Shown here one piece after another: positions 35,607 to 44,313 of a stretch of DNA of 64,000 nucleotides (position 1 is the stretch's first letter; each line of letters begins with the position of its first letter). The notes under the pieces were generated by a model. It saw nothing but the letters and a program-made list of their open reading frames with translations. It did not search any database and was not told where the DNA came from. The position numbers and the translations under genes are program-made. This DNA comes from SZUA-254 sp964596065 (GTDB lineage: Bacteria > Bacteroidota > Ignavibacteria > UBA10030 > SZUA-254): assembly GCA_964596065.1 (NCBI GenBank), contig CAZQSM010000005.1, positions 4,142-68,141 of the forward strand, in the 5' to 3' direction.

Positions 35607-36734
35607 ATGCGCATCCTGGTCGTTAACTGGCAGGACATCCGGAACCCGCTCGCCGGCGGGGCGGAAGTGCATCTGCACGAAATATTTTCGCGGATCGCGC
35701 GGATGGGCCACGGGGTGACCCTCTACTGCTCGGCGTTTCCCGGCTCGGCGCCGGAGGAGGACGTCGGCGGGATCCGGGTCATCCGGCGCGGCGGACGCCA
35801 CCTCTTCAATTTCCGGGTCCCGGCCGCCTGGTACGCGCGCTTCCGGCGGGAGCGCTTCGACCTCGTCGTCGACGACATGAACAAGCTACCCTTCCTCACG
35901 CCGCTCTACGTCGACCGGCCGCTCTATATCGTCACGCACCACCTCTTCGACCGGAGCATCTTCCTGGAGGCCCCGTGGCCGATCGCGATGTACGTCTACC
36001 TGATGGAAAAGCTCGGGTTCGGCGTCTGCCGGAGGAGGAACATCCCCATCATCGTCGGCTCGCCCAGCACGCGGGCGGAGCTCGTCGGGAAGGGGTTCGC
36101 GCCCCGGCTCATCGACGTCATCAATTACTGCGTGGACCGCGACGTCCACAGGAAGACCGGGGTCGCCAGGAGCGCCGCCCCGCTCGTCGGCTATTTCGGA
36201 CGGCTGAAAAAATATAAATCGGTGGAACATTTCCTGGAGGCGATCGCCCGCCTCAGGGCGGACCATCCGGACCTCCGGGCCGTCGTGGTCGGGGAGGGCG
36301 ACCACCGGCCGGCGCTCGAACGGCACGCCGCGGCCCTCGGCCTGGGCGACAGCGTCCGGTTCCCGGGCTTCGTGGACGAACGACGGAAGGTGGAGCTGCT
36401 CCAGGAGGTCTGGTTCGCCGTTAACACGTCGTCGAAGGAGGGATGGGGGCTCACGGTCATCGAGGCGAACGCGTGCGGAACGCTGGTGCTCGCCGCCGAC
36501 GTGCCGGGACTCCGGGACGCGGTCAGGGACGGCGTGACCGGCGTCCTCTACGAATACGGCAACATCGCCGACCTCGCCGGCAGGATGGCGAGGCTCCTGG
36601 CCGACCCCGCCCTCCGCGGGCGCCTCGAGGCGGAGGCCCACCGCTGGGCCTCGACGTTCGACTGGGACGAGGCCGCGCGGGAAACGCTGCGGCTCCTGGA
36701 GAAGCGCGTCAAGGAGACCGGGGTCCGTGACTGA
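35607..36734 (+). CDS. Glycosyltransferase family 4
   Basis: 375 residues, GT-B fold. The N-terminal domain opens MRILVVNWQDIRNPLAGGAEVHLHE, containing the acceptor-side GGAE motif. The C-terminal donor domain has LVGYFGRLKKYKSVEHFLEA and the family EGWGLTVIEANACGTLVLA, the Ex7E nucleotide-sugar site. It acts at the cytoplasmic face of the membrane on a lipid-linked or nucleotide sugar; donor and acceptor are unknown. It follows the DUF2723 gene after 21 nt and overlaps the next gene by 8 nt. Confidence 0.92.
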   Translation: MRILVVNWQDIRNPLAGGAEVHLHEIFSRIARMGHGVTLYCSAFPGSAPEEDVGGIRVIRRGGRHLFNFRVPAAWYARFRRERFDLVVDDMNKLPFLTPLYVDRPLYIVTHHLFDRSIFLEAPWPIAMYVYLMEKLGFGVCRRRNIPIIVGSPSTRAELVGKGFAPRLIDVINYCVDRDVHRKTGVARSAAPLVGYFGRLKKYKSVEHFLEAIARLRADHPDLRAVVVGEGDHRPALERHAAALGLGDSVRFPGFVDERRKVELLQEVWFAVNTSSKEGWGLTVIEANACGTLVLAADVPGLRDAVRDGVTGVLYEYGNIADLAGRMARLLADPALRGRLEAEAHRWASTFDWDEAARETLRLLEKRVKETGVRD

Positions 36735-37731
36735 CCGGCCGGCCCCGCGGGCGCTCCTCGTCTCGGCCTTCGACGCCCCGTACATCGACGAGGACGCCGC
36801 GATCCTCGGGGCGCGGTTCAACGTACGCCGCGCGACGGGGACCGGCCCGGCGGCCCTGCTTCGCGCGGCGGCAGGCGTCGCGACGACCGACCTGGTCTAT
36901 TGCTGGTTCCTCTCGGTGTACGGCGCGGCGGCGCTGCTCCTCGGGAAGATTTTCGGGCGCCGCTGCGTCGTCGTCGTCGGCGGGGTGGACGTCGCCCGCG
37001 ACGCCGCGGCAGGCTACGGCCTCTGGCTCAGCCCCTGGAAGTCGGTGCTCGCGCGCCGGGCGCTTCGCTCAGCCGACCTCGTGCTCGTGGTTGCCGAATC
37101 GCTGCGCGATGACGCGGTCCGGCTCGCAGGGTACGCGGGCGGCAACATCCGGTATCTGCCGACCGGGTATGATCCGGAGCGCTGGACGCCGGGCGACGCC
37201 GCCGGGGCCCGGGCTCCGGGCGTCCTCTGCGTGGCCGCCGTGTCCGGGCGCCCGAGGCTCTCCGTCAAGGGAATCGACCTGCTGGTGGCCGCCGCCCGCC
37301 TCCTCCCGGAGATCCCCGTGACCGTCATCGGCGTCGATCCCGCCCTCGTCCCGGGTCTGGAGGCGCCGGCGAGCGTCACGTTTCTCCCCCCCGTGCCCAG
37401 GGACGCGCTGATCGCGCATTACCGGGCCGCGAAAGTCTACTGCCAGCCGTCGAGGAGGGAGGGGCTGCCGAACGCCCTCTGCGAGGCGATGCTCTGCGGT
37501 TGCGTTCCCGTCGTCACCGACACCGGGGCGGGCGCGCTGGCCGTGGGGGAGACCGGGTTCGTGACCCGGCCGGGGGATGTCGGGGGGCTGGCGGACGCAA
37601 TCCGGCTCGCCGTCGCCGCGCCGGAGGGAAAAGGGCGGGAAGCGCGCGGGCGGATTTCCGCCCTTTTTTCCCTCGAACGGCGAACGGCGGGGCTCACCGC
37701 CCTCCTCGAACAACTCACATCATCCTCCTGA
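36727..37731 (+). CDS. Glycosyltransferase family 4 (second)
   Basis: 334 residues from a GTG start inside the end of the previous gene (8-nt overlap). It has a GT-B fold. The N-terminal domain is short. The donor domain includes VKGIDLLVAAARLLPEIPVTVIGVD and the Ex7E motif EGLPNALCEAMLCGCVPVVTD. It is a different subfamily from its neighbour. Position in the operon suggests a second sugar added to the same glycan. The specificity is not predictable. Confidence 0.9.
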   Translation: MTDRPAPRALLVSAFDAPYIDEDAAILGARFNVRRATGTGPAALLRAAAGVATTDLVYCWFLSVYGAAALLLGKIFGRRCVVVVGGVDVARDAAAGYGLWLSPWKSVLARRALRSADLVLVVAESLRDDAVRLAGYAGGNIRYLPTGYDPERWTPGDAAGARAPGVLCVAAVSGRPRLSVKGIDLLVAAARLLPEIPVTVIGVDPALVPGLEAPASVTFLPPVPRDALIAHYRAAKVYCQPSRREGLPNALCEAMLCGCVPVVTDTGAGALAVGETGFVTRPGDVGGLADAIRLAVAAPEGKGREARGRISALFSLERRTAGLTALLEQLTSSS

Positions 37732-37744
37732 GGCCCGACCCCGA

Positions 37745-38830
37745 GTGCGCGTACTCCTGATTTCGACACTGCCGGACATCCACCGATTCCTCGGACTCCA
37801 CCACCATTACCCTGCGGGCGCTCCACCGGTCCCTTCCGTCTCCGGGCCCGAGGGCCGGATGACGTTCACGCTCGTCGATCCGGAACGCCGGGGGTCCGTC
37901 GCCGAAGCGCTCGGGGCGGGAGGCGTCGCCGGACCGGTGGTCGCCCATCTCACGGGCAGTTCGGCCCTGATGCGCGGCGTCGCCGACGAACTCCGCTCGC
38001 GCTCCGTTCCCTATCTCCACAGCCCGATGCTGCCGTCGATCCCGTCGCGGCTCGCCTCGCTGCTGGGACGGTCCGGTCCCGGGGCCGCGACGGCGGCGCA
38101 CGCGCTGGCGATCGGGGCCGGCGCCGCGAACGTCATCATCGGCGAGGCGCGGTCGGCCGGATTCCTGCGCGCGAGGGGCGGTATCCCGGAGGAGCGGATC
38201 GAAACGCTTCGTCCGCCGGCGGTCGGGGAGGGGCTCCTGTCGGGGAGGGCGTCCGGCTCCGGCAACCTCGCGCTCGCGTTCTGCGACGCGATGACGCCGG
38301 AATGGAACGTCATGCGCTTCCTCTTCGCGATGGAAAAAATCAACGCCGACGGGGTGGTCGTGGCCGGAGGGGCCGATGGGGCGTTCGCCCGCGAATGCGA
38401 GGCGCGCGCCGCGCTCAATCCGCGCGTGAGCGTCTTCCGGTACGGGGCCGGACGGCCGCCCTCCCTTTCCGACGACATAGCCGGTTTTGTGCGCCGCGCG
38501 ACGGTCGTCGTGGACCCTTCCCTCCGCGCGCTCGGAGGCGCCGCCGTCGCCGCGCTGGCGGAGCAGGGCGTCCCCGGCGTGGTATCGGCGGAATCGGTCC
38601 ACCTGGCGACCGCCGCGCCGGGCCTCCATCCGTTCGAGCCGAGTTCGTGGGAGCTGCTCAACCACGCGATCACGTCGGCCTTCAACGCCGCGGCGGCAGC
38701 AGCGTCCGATGCGCGGAAAACCGCCGCGGTCGGCGCGGCCGGCCCCGCGCCCTCCGGGTCGCCGGAGAACATCAACGCTGAAACCGCGCGCTGCCTGGAG
38801 CGGCTCTACCGCCGGGCGGCGGCGGGGTAG
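37745..38830 (+). CDS. Uncharacterised protein in glycosyltransferase operon
   Basis: 361 residues from a GTG 13 nt after the previous stop. I do not recognise the family. It begins VRVLLISTLPDIHRFLGLHHHYP, similar to the first strand of GT-B enzymes, and has alternating hydrophobic strands with Gly-rich turns (IGAGAANVIIGEARSAG, INADGVVVAGGADGAFA), so a GT-B-like fold is possible. There is no clear Ex7E motif. The C-terminal 60 residues are Ala-rich and probably partly disordered. The gene context suggests a glycan-related role, but function is unknown. Confidence 0.75.
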   Translation: MRVLLISTLPDIHRFLGLHHHYPAGAPPVPSVSGPEGRMTFTLVDPERRGSVAEALGAGGVAGPVVAHLTGSSALMRGVADELRSRSVPYLHSPMLPSIPSRLASLLGRSGPGAATAAHALAIGAGAANVIIGEARSAGFLRARGGIPEERIETLRPPAVGEGLLSGRASGSGNLALAFCDAMTPEWNVMRFLFAMEKINADGVVVAGGADGAFARECEARAALNPRVSVFRYGAGRPPSLSDDIAGFVRRATVVVDPSLRALGGAAVAALAEQGVPGVVSAESVHLATAAPGLHPFEPSSWELLNHAITSAFNAAAAAASDARKTAAVGAAGPAPSGSPENINAETARCLERLYRRAAAG

Positions 38831-38879
38831 GCGGAGCCCCCGATACCGGCCACGGACCGGCGCGGGTCCCGGCCCGGCC

Positions 38880-40475
38880 TCACCCCTTCAACGCCAGGAG
38901 TTTGACGACCGCGGTACGGAAAGGGTACTCGGTCTTCGTCAACAGGTCGATGACTTCAGGGGAGAAGGGCTGCAGGGTCCTGATTCCCCAGCCGTAGACC
39001 ACCGCCCCCGCGATCACCAGGACCGGCACCGCCACCTCGGCCGGCCCATCCCACAGAAACGAACCGGTCCCCACCAGGGCGGCCATCATTGCCGTCGCGG
39101 CGACAGCTTTCAGGATGAACCGGACGCTGTACCGGGGCGCGAGGATCCTCCCGATGAGGAGCGCCTCGAAGATCGTGATCCCCACGGTCACGACGGACGT
39201 GGCAACGGCCGCCCCGAGCGCGCCGTACGGCGGAATCAGGTAGAGGGCGAGCGCGAGATTCGACGCGCCGAAGAGCAGCCTGGCCCGGACCAGCGTTTTT
39301 TCCCGGTCGAGGACGACGAGGAAATAGGAGGTGATGCTGCTCAGTTTCCCCACCGTCATCGCCGCGATGAAGACGATCATCGGGAGGACGGCGCCCGCGT
39401 TCTGTTCGCCGTAGACCAGCCGGACGATCGCCGGCGCCAGCAGCAGTCCGCCGGCCGCCACCGGGAGGGCGTAGACGTAGATGAACTCAAAGAGGCCGGT
39501 GAAGATCTTCCGCAGCAGTCCGCGGTTACCGGCCGTGCTCGCGTCGACGATGAGCGAGACGATGAAGTTCGCCGACACCGCGATGTCCATCACGCTCAGC
39601 GAATAGTAGGCGAGGTTGAACGCCATCATGTACCACGCCACCTGGACGAGGTCCCCGAGGAGGGTGCCGAGCAGGAGGACGTCGAGCCCCTTCCCGAGCA
39701 CGTAGAGCAGGATCCCGAAGAGGTAGAGCGACCAGCCGTATCCGATCACGCGATCCTTACCCACCGCGCTTTTCCCGGTCCCCGCCGGCGGAAGGTCCCG
39801 CAGCGCCCGCCCGAACCTGCTCCAGAGCAGGAGCGCCGCCGTCCCCTGGGCGAGAATAAGCGCGAGGAAGACCCCGCCGAGGCCCGCGCCGGAGAGGAGC
39901 AGGGCGATCGTCAGCGCGAGGTAGGCCCCCTGCGTGGCGGCGTCGACGACGCTGATGTACCGGACGTGGAACAGCGTGTCGAGGAACGACCTGAAGATCG
40001 AATGGAAGGAAACGATCACGACGAGAACGAACACGGCGTTGAGGAGCCCCGCGGGGAGGAGGCCGTGGAAGAACGTCGCCGAGAGGTAGCCTCCGCCCAG
40101 GATGAGCAGGGCGCCGGCCGGGATCAGCAGGAGCGCCCGCACCCGGAAGATCATCCTGAGCAGCGACCTGATCTTCCCGGTGTCCCCCTCCGCGAGGAAC
40201 TGTGGGACGAACCGGCCCGCGGTGCTCTCGAGTCCGAGGGAGATGACGAGCACCGCGATCGCCTCGAGGTTGATCAGGGAACCGTAGAGCCCGTATTCCT
40301 CCCGTCCCAGGAGCCGGACCAGGATCACCGACTCGGCGAAGCGGACGGCGAGGAGGAAGGTCTTGCCGAAGAAATTCCAGAAGACCGCCGACGTCACGCG
40401 CCGGACGTTGCCGGCCCCGTCGCGGCGGCCGCCGGGCGGCGGACCGGTGGTCGTGCCGGCGGTCGGCGTGGCCAT
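38880..40475 (-). CDS. Polysaccharide biosynthesis flippase (Wzx/MATE-like)
   Basis: 531 residues from ATG 40475, which lies 4 nt after the aminotransferase stop. It has about 14 membrane segments. The N-terminal region (FWNFFGKTFLLAVRFAESVILVRLLGREEYGLYG) is typical of Wzx-type oligosaccharide flippases of the MOP superfamily. It would move a lipid-linked oligosaccharide across the inner membrane. The open frame continues upstream as a shadow of the aminotransferase gene. Its neighbours (aminotransferase, GT4) support a surface glycan pathway. Confidence 0.92.
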   Translation of the reverse strand: MATPTAGTTTGPPPGGRRDGAGNVRRVTSAVFWNFFGKTFLLAVRFAESVILVRLLGREEYGLYGSLINLEAIAVLVISLGLESTAGRFVPQFLAEGDTGKIRSLLRMIFRVRALLLIPAGALLILGGGYLSATFFHGLLPAGLLNAVFVLVVIVSFHSIFRSFLDTLFHVRYISVVDAATQGAYLALTIALLLSGAGLGGVFLALILAQGTAALLLWSRFGRALRDLPPAGTGKSAVGKDRVIGYGWSLYLFGILLYVLGKGLDVLLLGTLLGDLVQVAWYMMAFNLAYYSLSVMDIAVSANFIVSLIVDASTAGNRGLLRKIFTGLFEFIYVYALPVAAGGLLLAPAIVRLVYGEQNAGAVLPMIVFIAAMTVGKLSSITSYFLVVLDREKTLVRARLLFGASNLALALYLIPPYGALGAAVATSVVTVGITIFEALLIGRILAPRYSVRFILKAVAATAMMAALVGTGSFLWDGPAEVAVPVLVIAGAVVYGWGIRTLQPFSPEVIDLLTKTEYPFRTAVVKLLALKG

Positions 40476-40479
40476 CAGG

Positions 40480-41616
40480 TCAGCCGCCGCTCCGGAAGAA
40501 GTCGTGGATGGCCGAACAGACCTCCTCGAGTTCCGGCCGCGTGAGTTCGGGGAAGAGCGGGAGGGAGAGGATCTCCCCCTGGGCCTTTTCGGAGACCGGA
40601 CAGCTCCCCGGGCCCTGGCCGAGCCGCTCGTAGGCCGGCTGGAGGTGGATCGGAACGGGGTAATGGACCAGCGTGCCGATCCCGCGGGCCGCCAGGTGGG
40701 CCGCGAGCGCGTCGCGTCGGGGCGTCCGCACCACGAACAGGTGGAAGACGTGGAGCATCCCCGACGGGATCGAGGGGAGGGCCAGCGGGAGGCCCGCGAG
40801 GAGCTGTTTGTACTGCATGGCGTGCTCGTAGCGCCGCTGGTTCCAGTCGTCGAGGAAGGGGAGCTTTTCCCGGAGGACGGCCGCCTGAATTTCGTCGAGC
40901 CGGCTGTTGATCCCCCCGACAACGCTGACGTCGCGCCGTTCCCAGCCGTAGGTCCGGATCGCGCGCGCGCGGGCGGCAAGCCCCGGGTCCGAGGTGACGA
41001 TCATCCCGGCGTCGGCGAACGAGCCGAGGTTCTTGGTGGGATAGAAGCTGAAACATCCGGCCAGCCCGATCGACCCCGTCTTCCTCCCCCGGTATTCCGC
41101 CCCGTGCGACTGCGCGCAGTCCTCGATCACCGCGATCCCGCGGCCCGAGGCGGCATCCATCACGGCGTCCATCTCCGCGGCCTGTCCGAACAGGTGCACC
41201 GGGATGACGGCCTTCGTCCGGGGCGTGATTTTTTCCCGGACCCGGTCCGGGTCGATGAGGAGCGAGTCGTCCAGCACGTCGGCGAAGACGGGCGTCGCGC
41301 CCGCCGAACAGATCGCGCTGACGGTGCCCACCGACGTGTTGGGGACCGTGATCACCTCGTCCCCCGCCCCCACTCCGGCGGCGCGGAGGGCGACCTGGAT
41401 CGCGTCCGTCCCCGAGTTGACGCCGACCCCGTGGCCCGCCCCGCAATACCCGGAGAAGGCCCGCTCGAACGACGCCACTTCCCGGTCGAGGATCAGCCGG
41501 CCGGAGTGGAGGACCCTGGCGATCGCCGCGTCGAGACGCCCGGCGAGGCCCTCGTACTGCCGGAGATAATCGAAGAAGGGGACCCCCCGGGGGTCGGGAC
41601 GCCGCGGCGAGCTCAC
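40480..41616 (-). CDS. DegT/DnrJ/EryC1/StrS family sugar aminotransferase
   Basis: 378 residues from GTG 41616 overlapping the previous TGA (GTGA). PLP-dependent amination of a nucleotide 3- or 4-keto sugar. The catalytic-lysine motif SFYPTKNLGSF is present, along with NSGTDAIQVALRAAGVGAGDEVI at the cofactor phosphate site and the family C-terminal VHYPVPIHLQPAY. It makes an amino sugar (for example of the FdtB, WecE or QdtB kind; position not determined). This indicates that the local glycan contains an amino sugar. Confidence 0.94.
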   Translation of the reverse strand: MSSPRRPDPRGVPFFDYLRQYEGLAGRLDAAIARVLHSGRLILDREVASFERAFSGYCGAGHGVGVNSGTDAIQVALRAAGVGAGDEVITVPNTSVGTVSAICSAGATPVFADVLDDSLLIDPDRVREKITPRTKAVIPVHLFGQAAEMDAVMDAASGRGIAVIEDCAQSHGAEYRGRKTGSIGLAGCFSFYPTKNLGSFADAGMIVTSDPGLAARARAIRTYGWERRDVSVVGGINSRLDEIQAAVLREKLPFLDDWNQRRYEHAMQYKQLLAGLPLALPSIPSGMLHVFHLFVVRTPRRDALAAHLAARGIGTLVHYPVPIHLQPAYERLGQGPGSCPVSEKAQGEILSLPLFPELTRPELEEVCSAIHDFFRSGG

Positions 41617-42833
41617 GATCGCGCCCCCAGCAGCCGGCCATAGACCCCGAGCGTGTCGGTCACCATCCTGTCGAGCCCGAACCGTCCCGTCACCTTCGCG
41701 CGGGCGCTTGCGCCGAGGAGGGCGCGACGCGGCGCGTCCGCCAGGAGCGCGGCGAGGACCTCCCCGAGCGCGCGGACGTCTCCGGTCGGGACGAGGAGCC
41801 CGTCCGCGCCGTCCCCGATGAGCGTGGGGGTGCTGCCGATGTCGCTGGAGACGACGGGTTTTTCGCACGCCATCGCCTCGACCATCGTGAGGTCGTACCC
41901 GTTCTGCTGGTTGGTCGGATTCACGAAGACGTCGCAGGCGCGGAAATAGCCGGGCAGCTCCCCCAGGTCCCGCTCCCCGGCGAAGCGCACAGCGTCCACC
42001 ACGCCGACGCGGTCGACGAGGCGCGCGAGGGCCGGACGGTAGGGGCCGTCGCCCACGACCAGGAGCCTGCAGTCGGGGAAGCGCCGAAGGACGCCGGGCA
42101 TGGCGCCGATGATGTTCTGGATCCCCTTGTCCCGGATCAGCCGCGCGACGCAGAGCAGGAGGGGGGCCCCCGGCGAAATCCCGTGTCGCGCCCGCACGGC
42201 CGGGTCGGCGGGGCCGGGGGTGAACATCGCGAGGTCCATCCCGTTGTACACCTTGAAGAGCCTCGCGGCGGGCACGCCGTAGACGCGGGCGATGAGGCGG
42301 TGCTGTTCCTCGCTGGTGGAGATCACGCCGTCGGCCAGGCGGAGGTACGGCTTGTCGCGGCGGAAGAAGACGTAGAGAATCGAGCCGATGGCCGCCACGT
42401 TTTTCGCCGACACGGCCGGGTCGGACGAGAAGCCGTTCTTCCATCGCGTGACGAGCTCGTCATAATAGGTCCCGTGCTGCGAGACCAGGGCCGGGATCCG
42501 CATCGTGCGGGCGACCCCCTCGTTGACGATCGCGTACCCGGAGGAGCTCTGGCAATGGACCAGGTCGAAGCGTTCGGCGGAGTGGAGGGAGAGCGCCGCG
42601 CGCGCCGACTCCTTCCACCAGCCGCCGTCGTACGAATCGGGGGTCGTGCGGGGGAGGTAATGCGTGGTCACCCCGTCGGTCACGTCGACCGCCGGCCCGC
42701 CCTCGAGCCGGGTGGTGAGGATGTGGACGGCGCTTCCCCGGGCGGCGATACCGCGCGCCAGCATCCACGTGTGGTCGGGGACGCCCCCTTTTCTGTGCGC
42801 CGGCAGGGCGCGCGCGATCATGAGTATTTTCAT
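41613..42833 (-). CDS. Glycosyltransferase family 4 (third)
   Basis: 406 residues from ATG 42833; the upstream part of the open frame is outside the homologous region and upstream of the promoter. GT-B fold: KGGVPDHTWMLARGIAARG in the acceptor domain, and LLLCVARLIRDKGIQNIIGAM and NQQNGYDLTMVEAMACEKPVV (Ex7E-type site) in the donor domain. It heads the minus-strand glycan operon with the aminotransferase and flippase. Donor sugar unknown. Confidence 0.92.
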   Translation of the reverse strand: MKILMIARALPAHRKGGVPDHTWMLARGIAARGSAVHILTTRLEGGPAVDVTDGVTTHYLPRTTPDSYDGGWWKESARAALSLHSAERFDLVHCQSSSGYAIVNEGVARTMRIPALVSQHGTYYDELVTRWKNGFSSDPAVSAKNVAAIGSILYVFFRRDKPYLRLADGVISTSEEQHRLIARVYGVPAARLFKVYNGMDLAMFTPGPADPAVRARHGISPGAPLLLCVARLIRDKGIQNIIGAMPGVLRRFPDCRLLVVGDGPYRPALARLVDRVGVVDAVRFAGERDLGELPGYFRACDVFVNPTNQQNGYDLTMVEAMACEKPVVSSDIGSTPTLIGDGADGLLVPTGDVRALGEVLAALLADAPRRALLGASARAKVTGRFGLDRMVTDTLGVYGRLLGARS

Positions 42834-42849
42834 CGGAAATAGTCCCGCA

Positions 42850-42878
42850 AACGTACGAAATATTTCAGTTCCCGGCAA
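42850..42878 (-). promoter_or_regulatory. Promoter for the GT4-aminotransferase-flippase operon
   Basis: TTGCCG-N17-TACGTT on the minus strand, with the -10 edge 17 nt from ATG 42833. It is divergent from the lipoprotein promoter 18 nt away. Confidence 0.45.
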
Positions 42879-42896
42879 CATTGAGGAAATTCCGTA

Positions 42897-42925
42897 TTGA
42901 CTCCCGCGGGGTCATTCTCTATATT
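42897..42925 (+). promoter_or_regulatory. Promoter for the lipoprotein gene
   Basis: TTGACT-N17-TATATT. The -10 ends 5 nt before ATG 42931, so the start codon lies at or next to the expected transcription start, a strong candidate for a leaderless transcript. Confidence 0.62.
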
Positions 42926-42930
42926 CAGCC

Positions 42931-43716
42931 ATGCCGGAACGAACATCCCTCAGCATCTGTGCAATGGCCATCCTGTCGCTCGCCGGCTGCGGCGCCTCCC
43001 GGCTGTCGTCGTTCCCCGAATTTCCATCGCACAAGGCCCGGCTGGGGAAGAGCGTGATCGTCGCCGATTTCATCGTGATGAAGGCGTCGGGAGGCGACAC
43101 CGCGGCGGTCGACCTCGCCGCGAACAAGGCCACGGCCGACACCATGCTCCGGTTCGTCCAGGCGCATCTCGACGCGAAGGGGTACAACGTCGGAAACCGG
43201 CTCCTCTCGTCGGTCGGCCTGCTTCTCGATTCGGCGTTTACAGCGAATGTCTCCCACACGAGCGAGCTCGACCGCGAGGGTGAGGACGCCGCGCTCGCGA
43301 TCCATCCCCCCTTCTACCTCTACCAGGCGCTCCGCCGCGAGCCGGGGCTCACGTCGCTCATCGGCGCGCTCTACCGGAAACTGGCCCTGCTGGAGGAGAG
43401 CGACGCGGGATATCCGCCGATGGCGGAGATGGTGCCGCTCGGCAGGGTGTTCGGCGGCGGGATGGTCTTCCTCCTGCTGGGGGGAGGGTTCGAGGTCGCG
43501 GCCGGATCGGGCGGCGACGGCGTCACGGCCGGGCGGGCGGACGCCCAGGCGATGATCGGTTACCAGACGATCACGCAGGCCTCGCTCCACCTGTTCGTTC
43601 TCGATTCGGAGACCGGCAACGTGCTCTGGACCGACCGCCAGGTTTCCCGGGGGGGTCTGGTGTATGACGATAAATTCATCAGGATGGCGGGGTTGATGCT
43701 CGAGGACCTCCCCTGA
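42931..43716 (+). CDS. Putative lipoprotein of unknown function
   Basis: 261 residues. A lipoprotein signal ends in LAGC, with Cys20 as the lipidation site. The body has no motif that I can assign with confidence; the length and ending (LFVLDSETGNVLWTDRQVSRGG) recall the GNA1162/DUF799-type lipoproteins, but this is a weak resemblance. ATG 42964 is an alternative start, but only the first ATG gives a basic residue (Arg4) in front of the hydrophobic stretch. The next + gene starts 68 nt downstream. Confidence 0.8.
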   Translation: MPERTSLSICAMAILSLAGCGASRLSSFPEFPSHKARLGKSVIVADFIVMKASGGDTAAVDLAANKATADTMLRFVQAHLDAKGYNVGNRLLSSVGLLLDSAFTANVSHTSELDREGEDAALAIHPPFYLYQALRREPGLTSLIGALYRKLALLEESDAGYPPMAEMVPLGRVFGGGMVFLLLGGGFEVAAGSGGDGVTAGRADAQAMIGYQTITQASLHLFVLDSETGNVLWTDRQVSRGGLVYDDKFIRMAGLMLEDLP

Positions 43717-43752
43717 ACCGATGTGACCCTGGGCATGACACCTGAATCCCAT

Positions 43753-43773
43753 CATTCGTTCATTCGTTCATTG
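43753..43773. repeat. Short direct repeat CATTCGTT
   Basis: Two full 8-bp copies and a partial third directly before the ribosome-binding site of the SRPBCC gene. Possibly a simple-repeat expansion affecting leader length; no known function. Confidence 0.5.
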
Positions 43774-43784
43774 AGGAGATCGTG

Positions 43785-44246
43785 ATGGCAACGCGCGCGA
43801 AACGACAGAGCACCCCGAAGCGGAAGGGGAGGGCGGTCCCCGAACCGGAAACCGTGACCATCCGGCACTCCGAGTTCATCCCCGCCGCGCCGTCGGCCGT
43901 CTACCACGCCTTCGTCGACGCGAGGACACACACCGCCGTCACCGGCGCCGGCGCGACCATCGAGCGGAGGGAGGGGGGGCGCTTCTCCTCCGCCGACGGG
44001 TACATCACCGGAAAATTCCTCCGGCTCCAGAACTCCAGGCGGATCGTCCAGGAATGGAAGACGACGGAGTGGCCCGCGGACGCCCCTCCCTCGCTCCTGG
44101 AGTTGCGCTTCGTGCCGAGGGAGAACGGCACGGAGGTCCAGCTGGTCCAGACACAGGTGCCGGCGTCGCAGGCCGTGCGGTATAAACAGGGGTGGACCGA
44201 AAAGCTCTGGACCCCCCTTAAACAATATTTCCACAGGAGCCGCTGA
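43785..44246 (+). CDS. SRPBCC / AHSA1-type domain protein
   Basis: 153 residues from ATG 43785 with AGGAG placed 8 nt upstream; the GTG one codon earlier is less likely. A basic N-terminal tail (1-25) leads to an AHSA1-like START fold: HSEFIPAAPSAVYHAFVDARTH at the start and the C-terminal helix YKQGWTEKLWTPLKQYF. Members bind hydrophobic ligands or assist Hsp90-like chaperones. The ligand is unknown. It ends at a bidirectional terminator. Confidence 0.87.
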   Translation: MATRAKRQSTPKRKGRAVPEPETVTIRHSEFIPAAPSAVYHAFVDARTHTAVTGAGATIERREGGRFSSADGYITGKFLRLQNSRRIVQEWKTTEWPADAPPSLLELRFVPRENGTEVQLVQTQVPASQAVRYKQGWTEKLWTPLKQYFHRSR

Positions 44247-44250
44247 AACG

Positions 44251-44281
44251 AAAAAGGCCGGATCGAATCCGATCCGGCCTT
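44251..44281 (-). terminator. Intrinsic terminator between convergent SRPBCC and Spy-like genes
   Basis: A 10-bp stem (44256-44265 with 44270-44279), a 4-nt loop and, on the minus strand, a TTTTT tract. It terminates the Spy-like gene; on the + side the hairpin lacks a long T tract. Confidence 0.75.
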
Positions 44282-44313
44282 CGCCCTGTTCCTGGTTGCA
44301 GATCCCGGGGGAC

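Noticed and set aside
33594..35801. 735-codon - strand open frame opposite the DUF2723 gene
   Set aside because: Shadow; DUF2723 motif and membrane segments occur on the + strand.
42931..43716. Assigning the lipoprotein to the DUF799/GNA1162 family
   Set aside because: Resemblance is only in the ending and length; no diagnostic motif was seen, so it is left as unknown.
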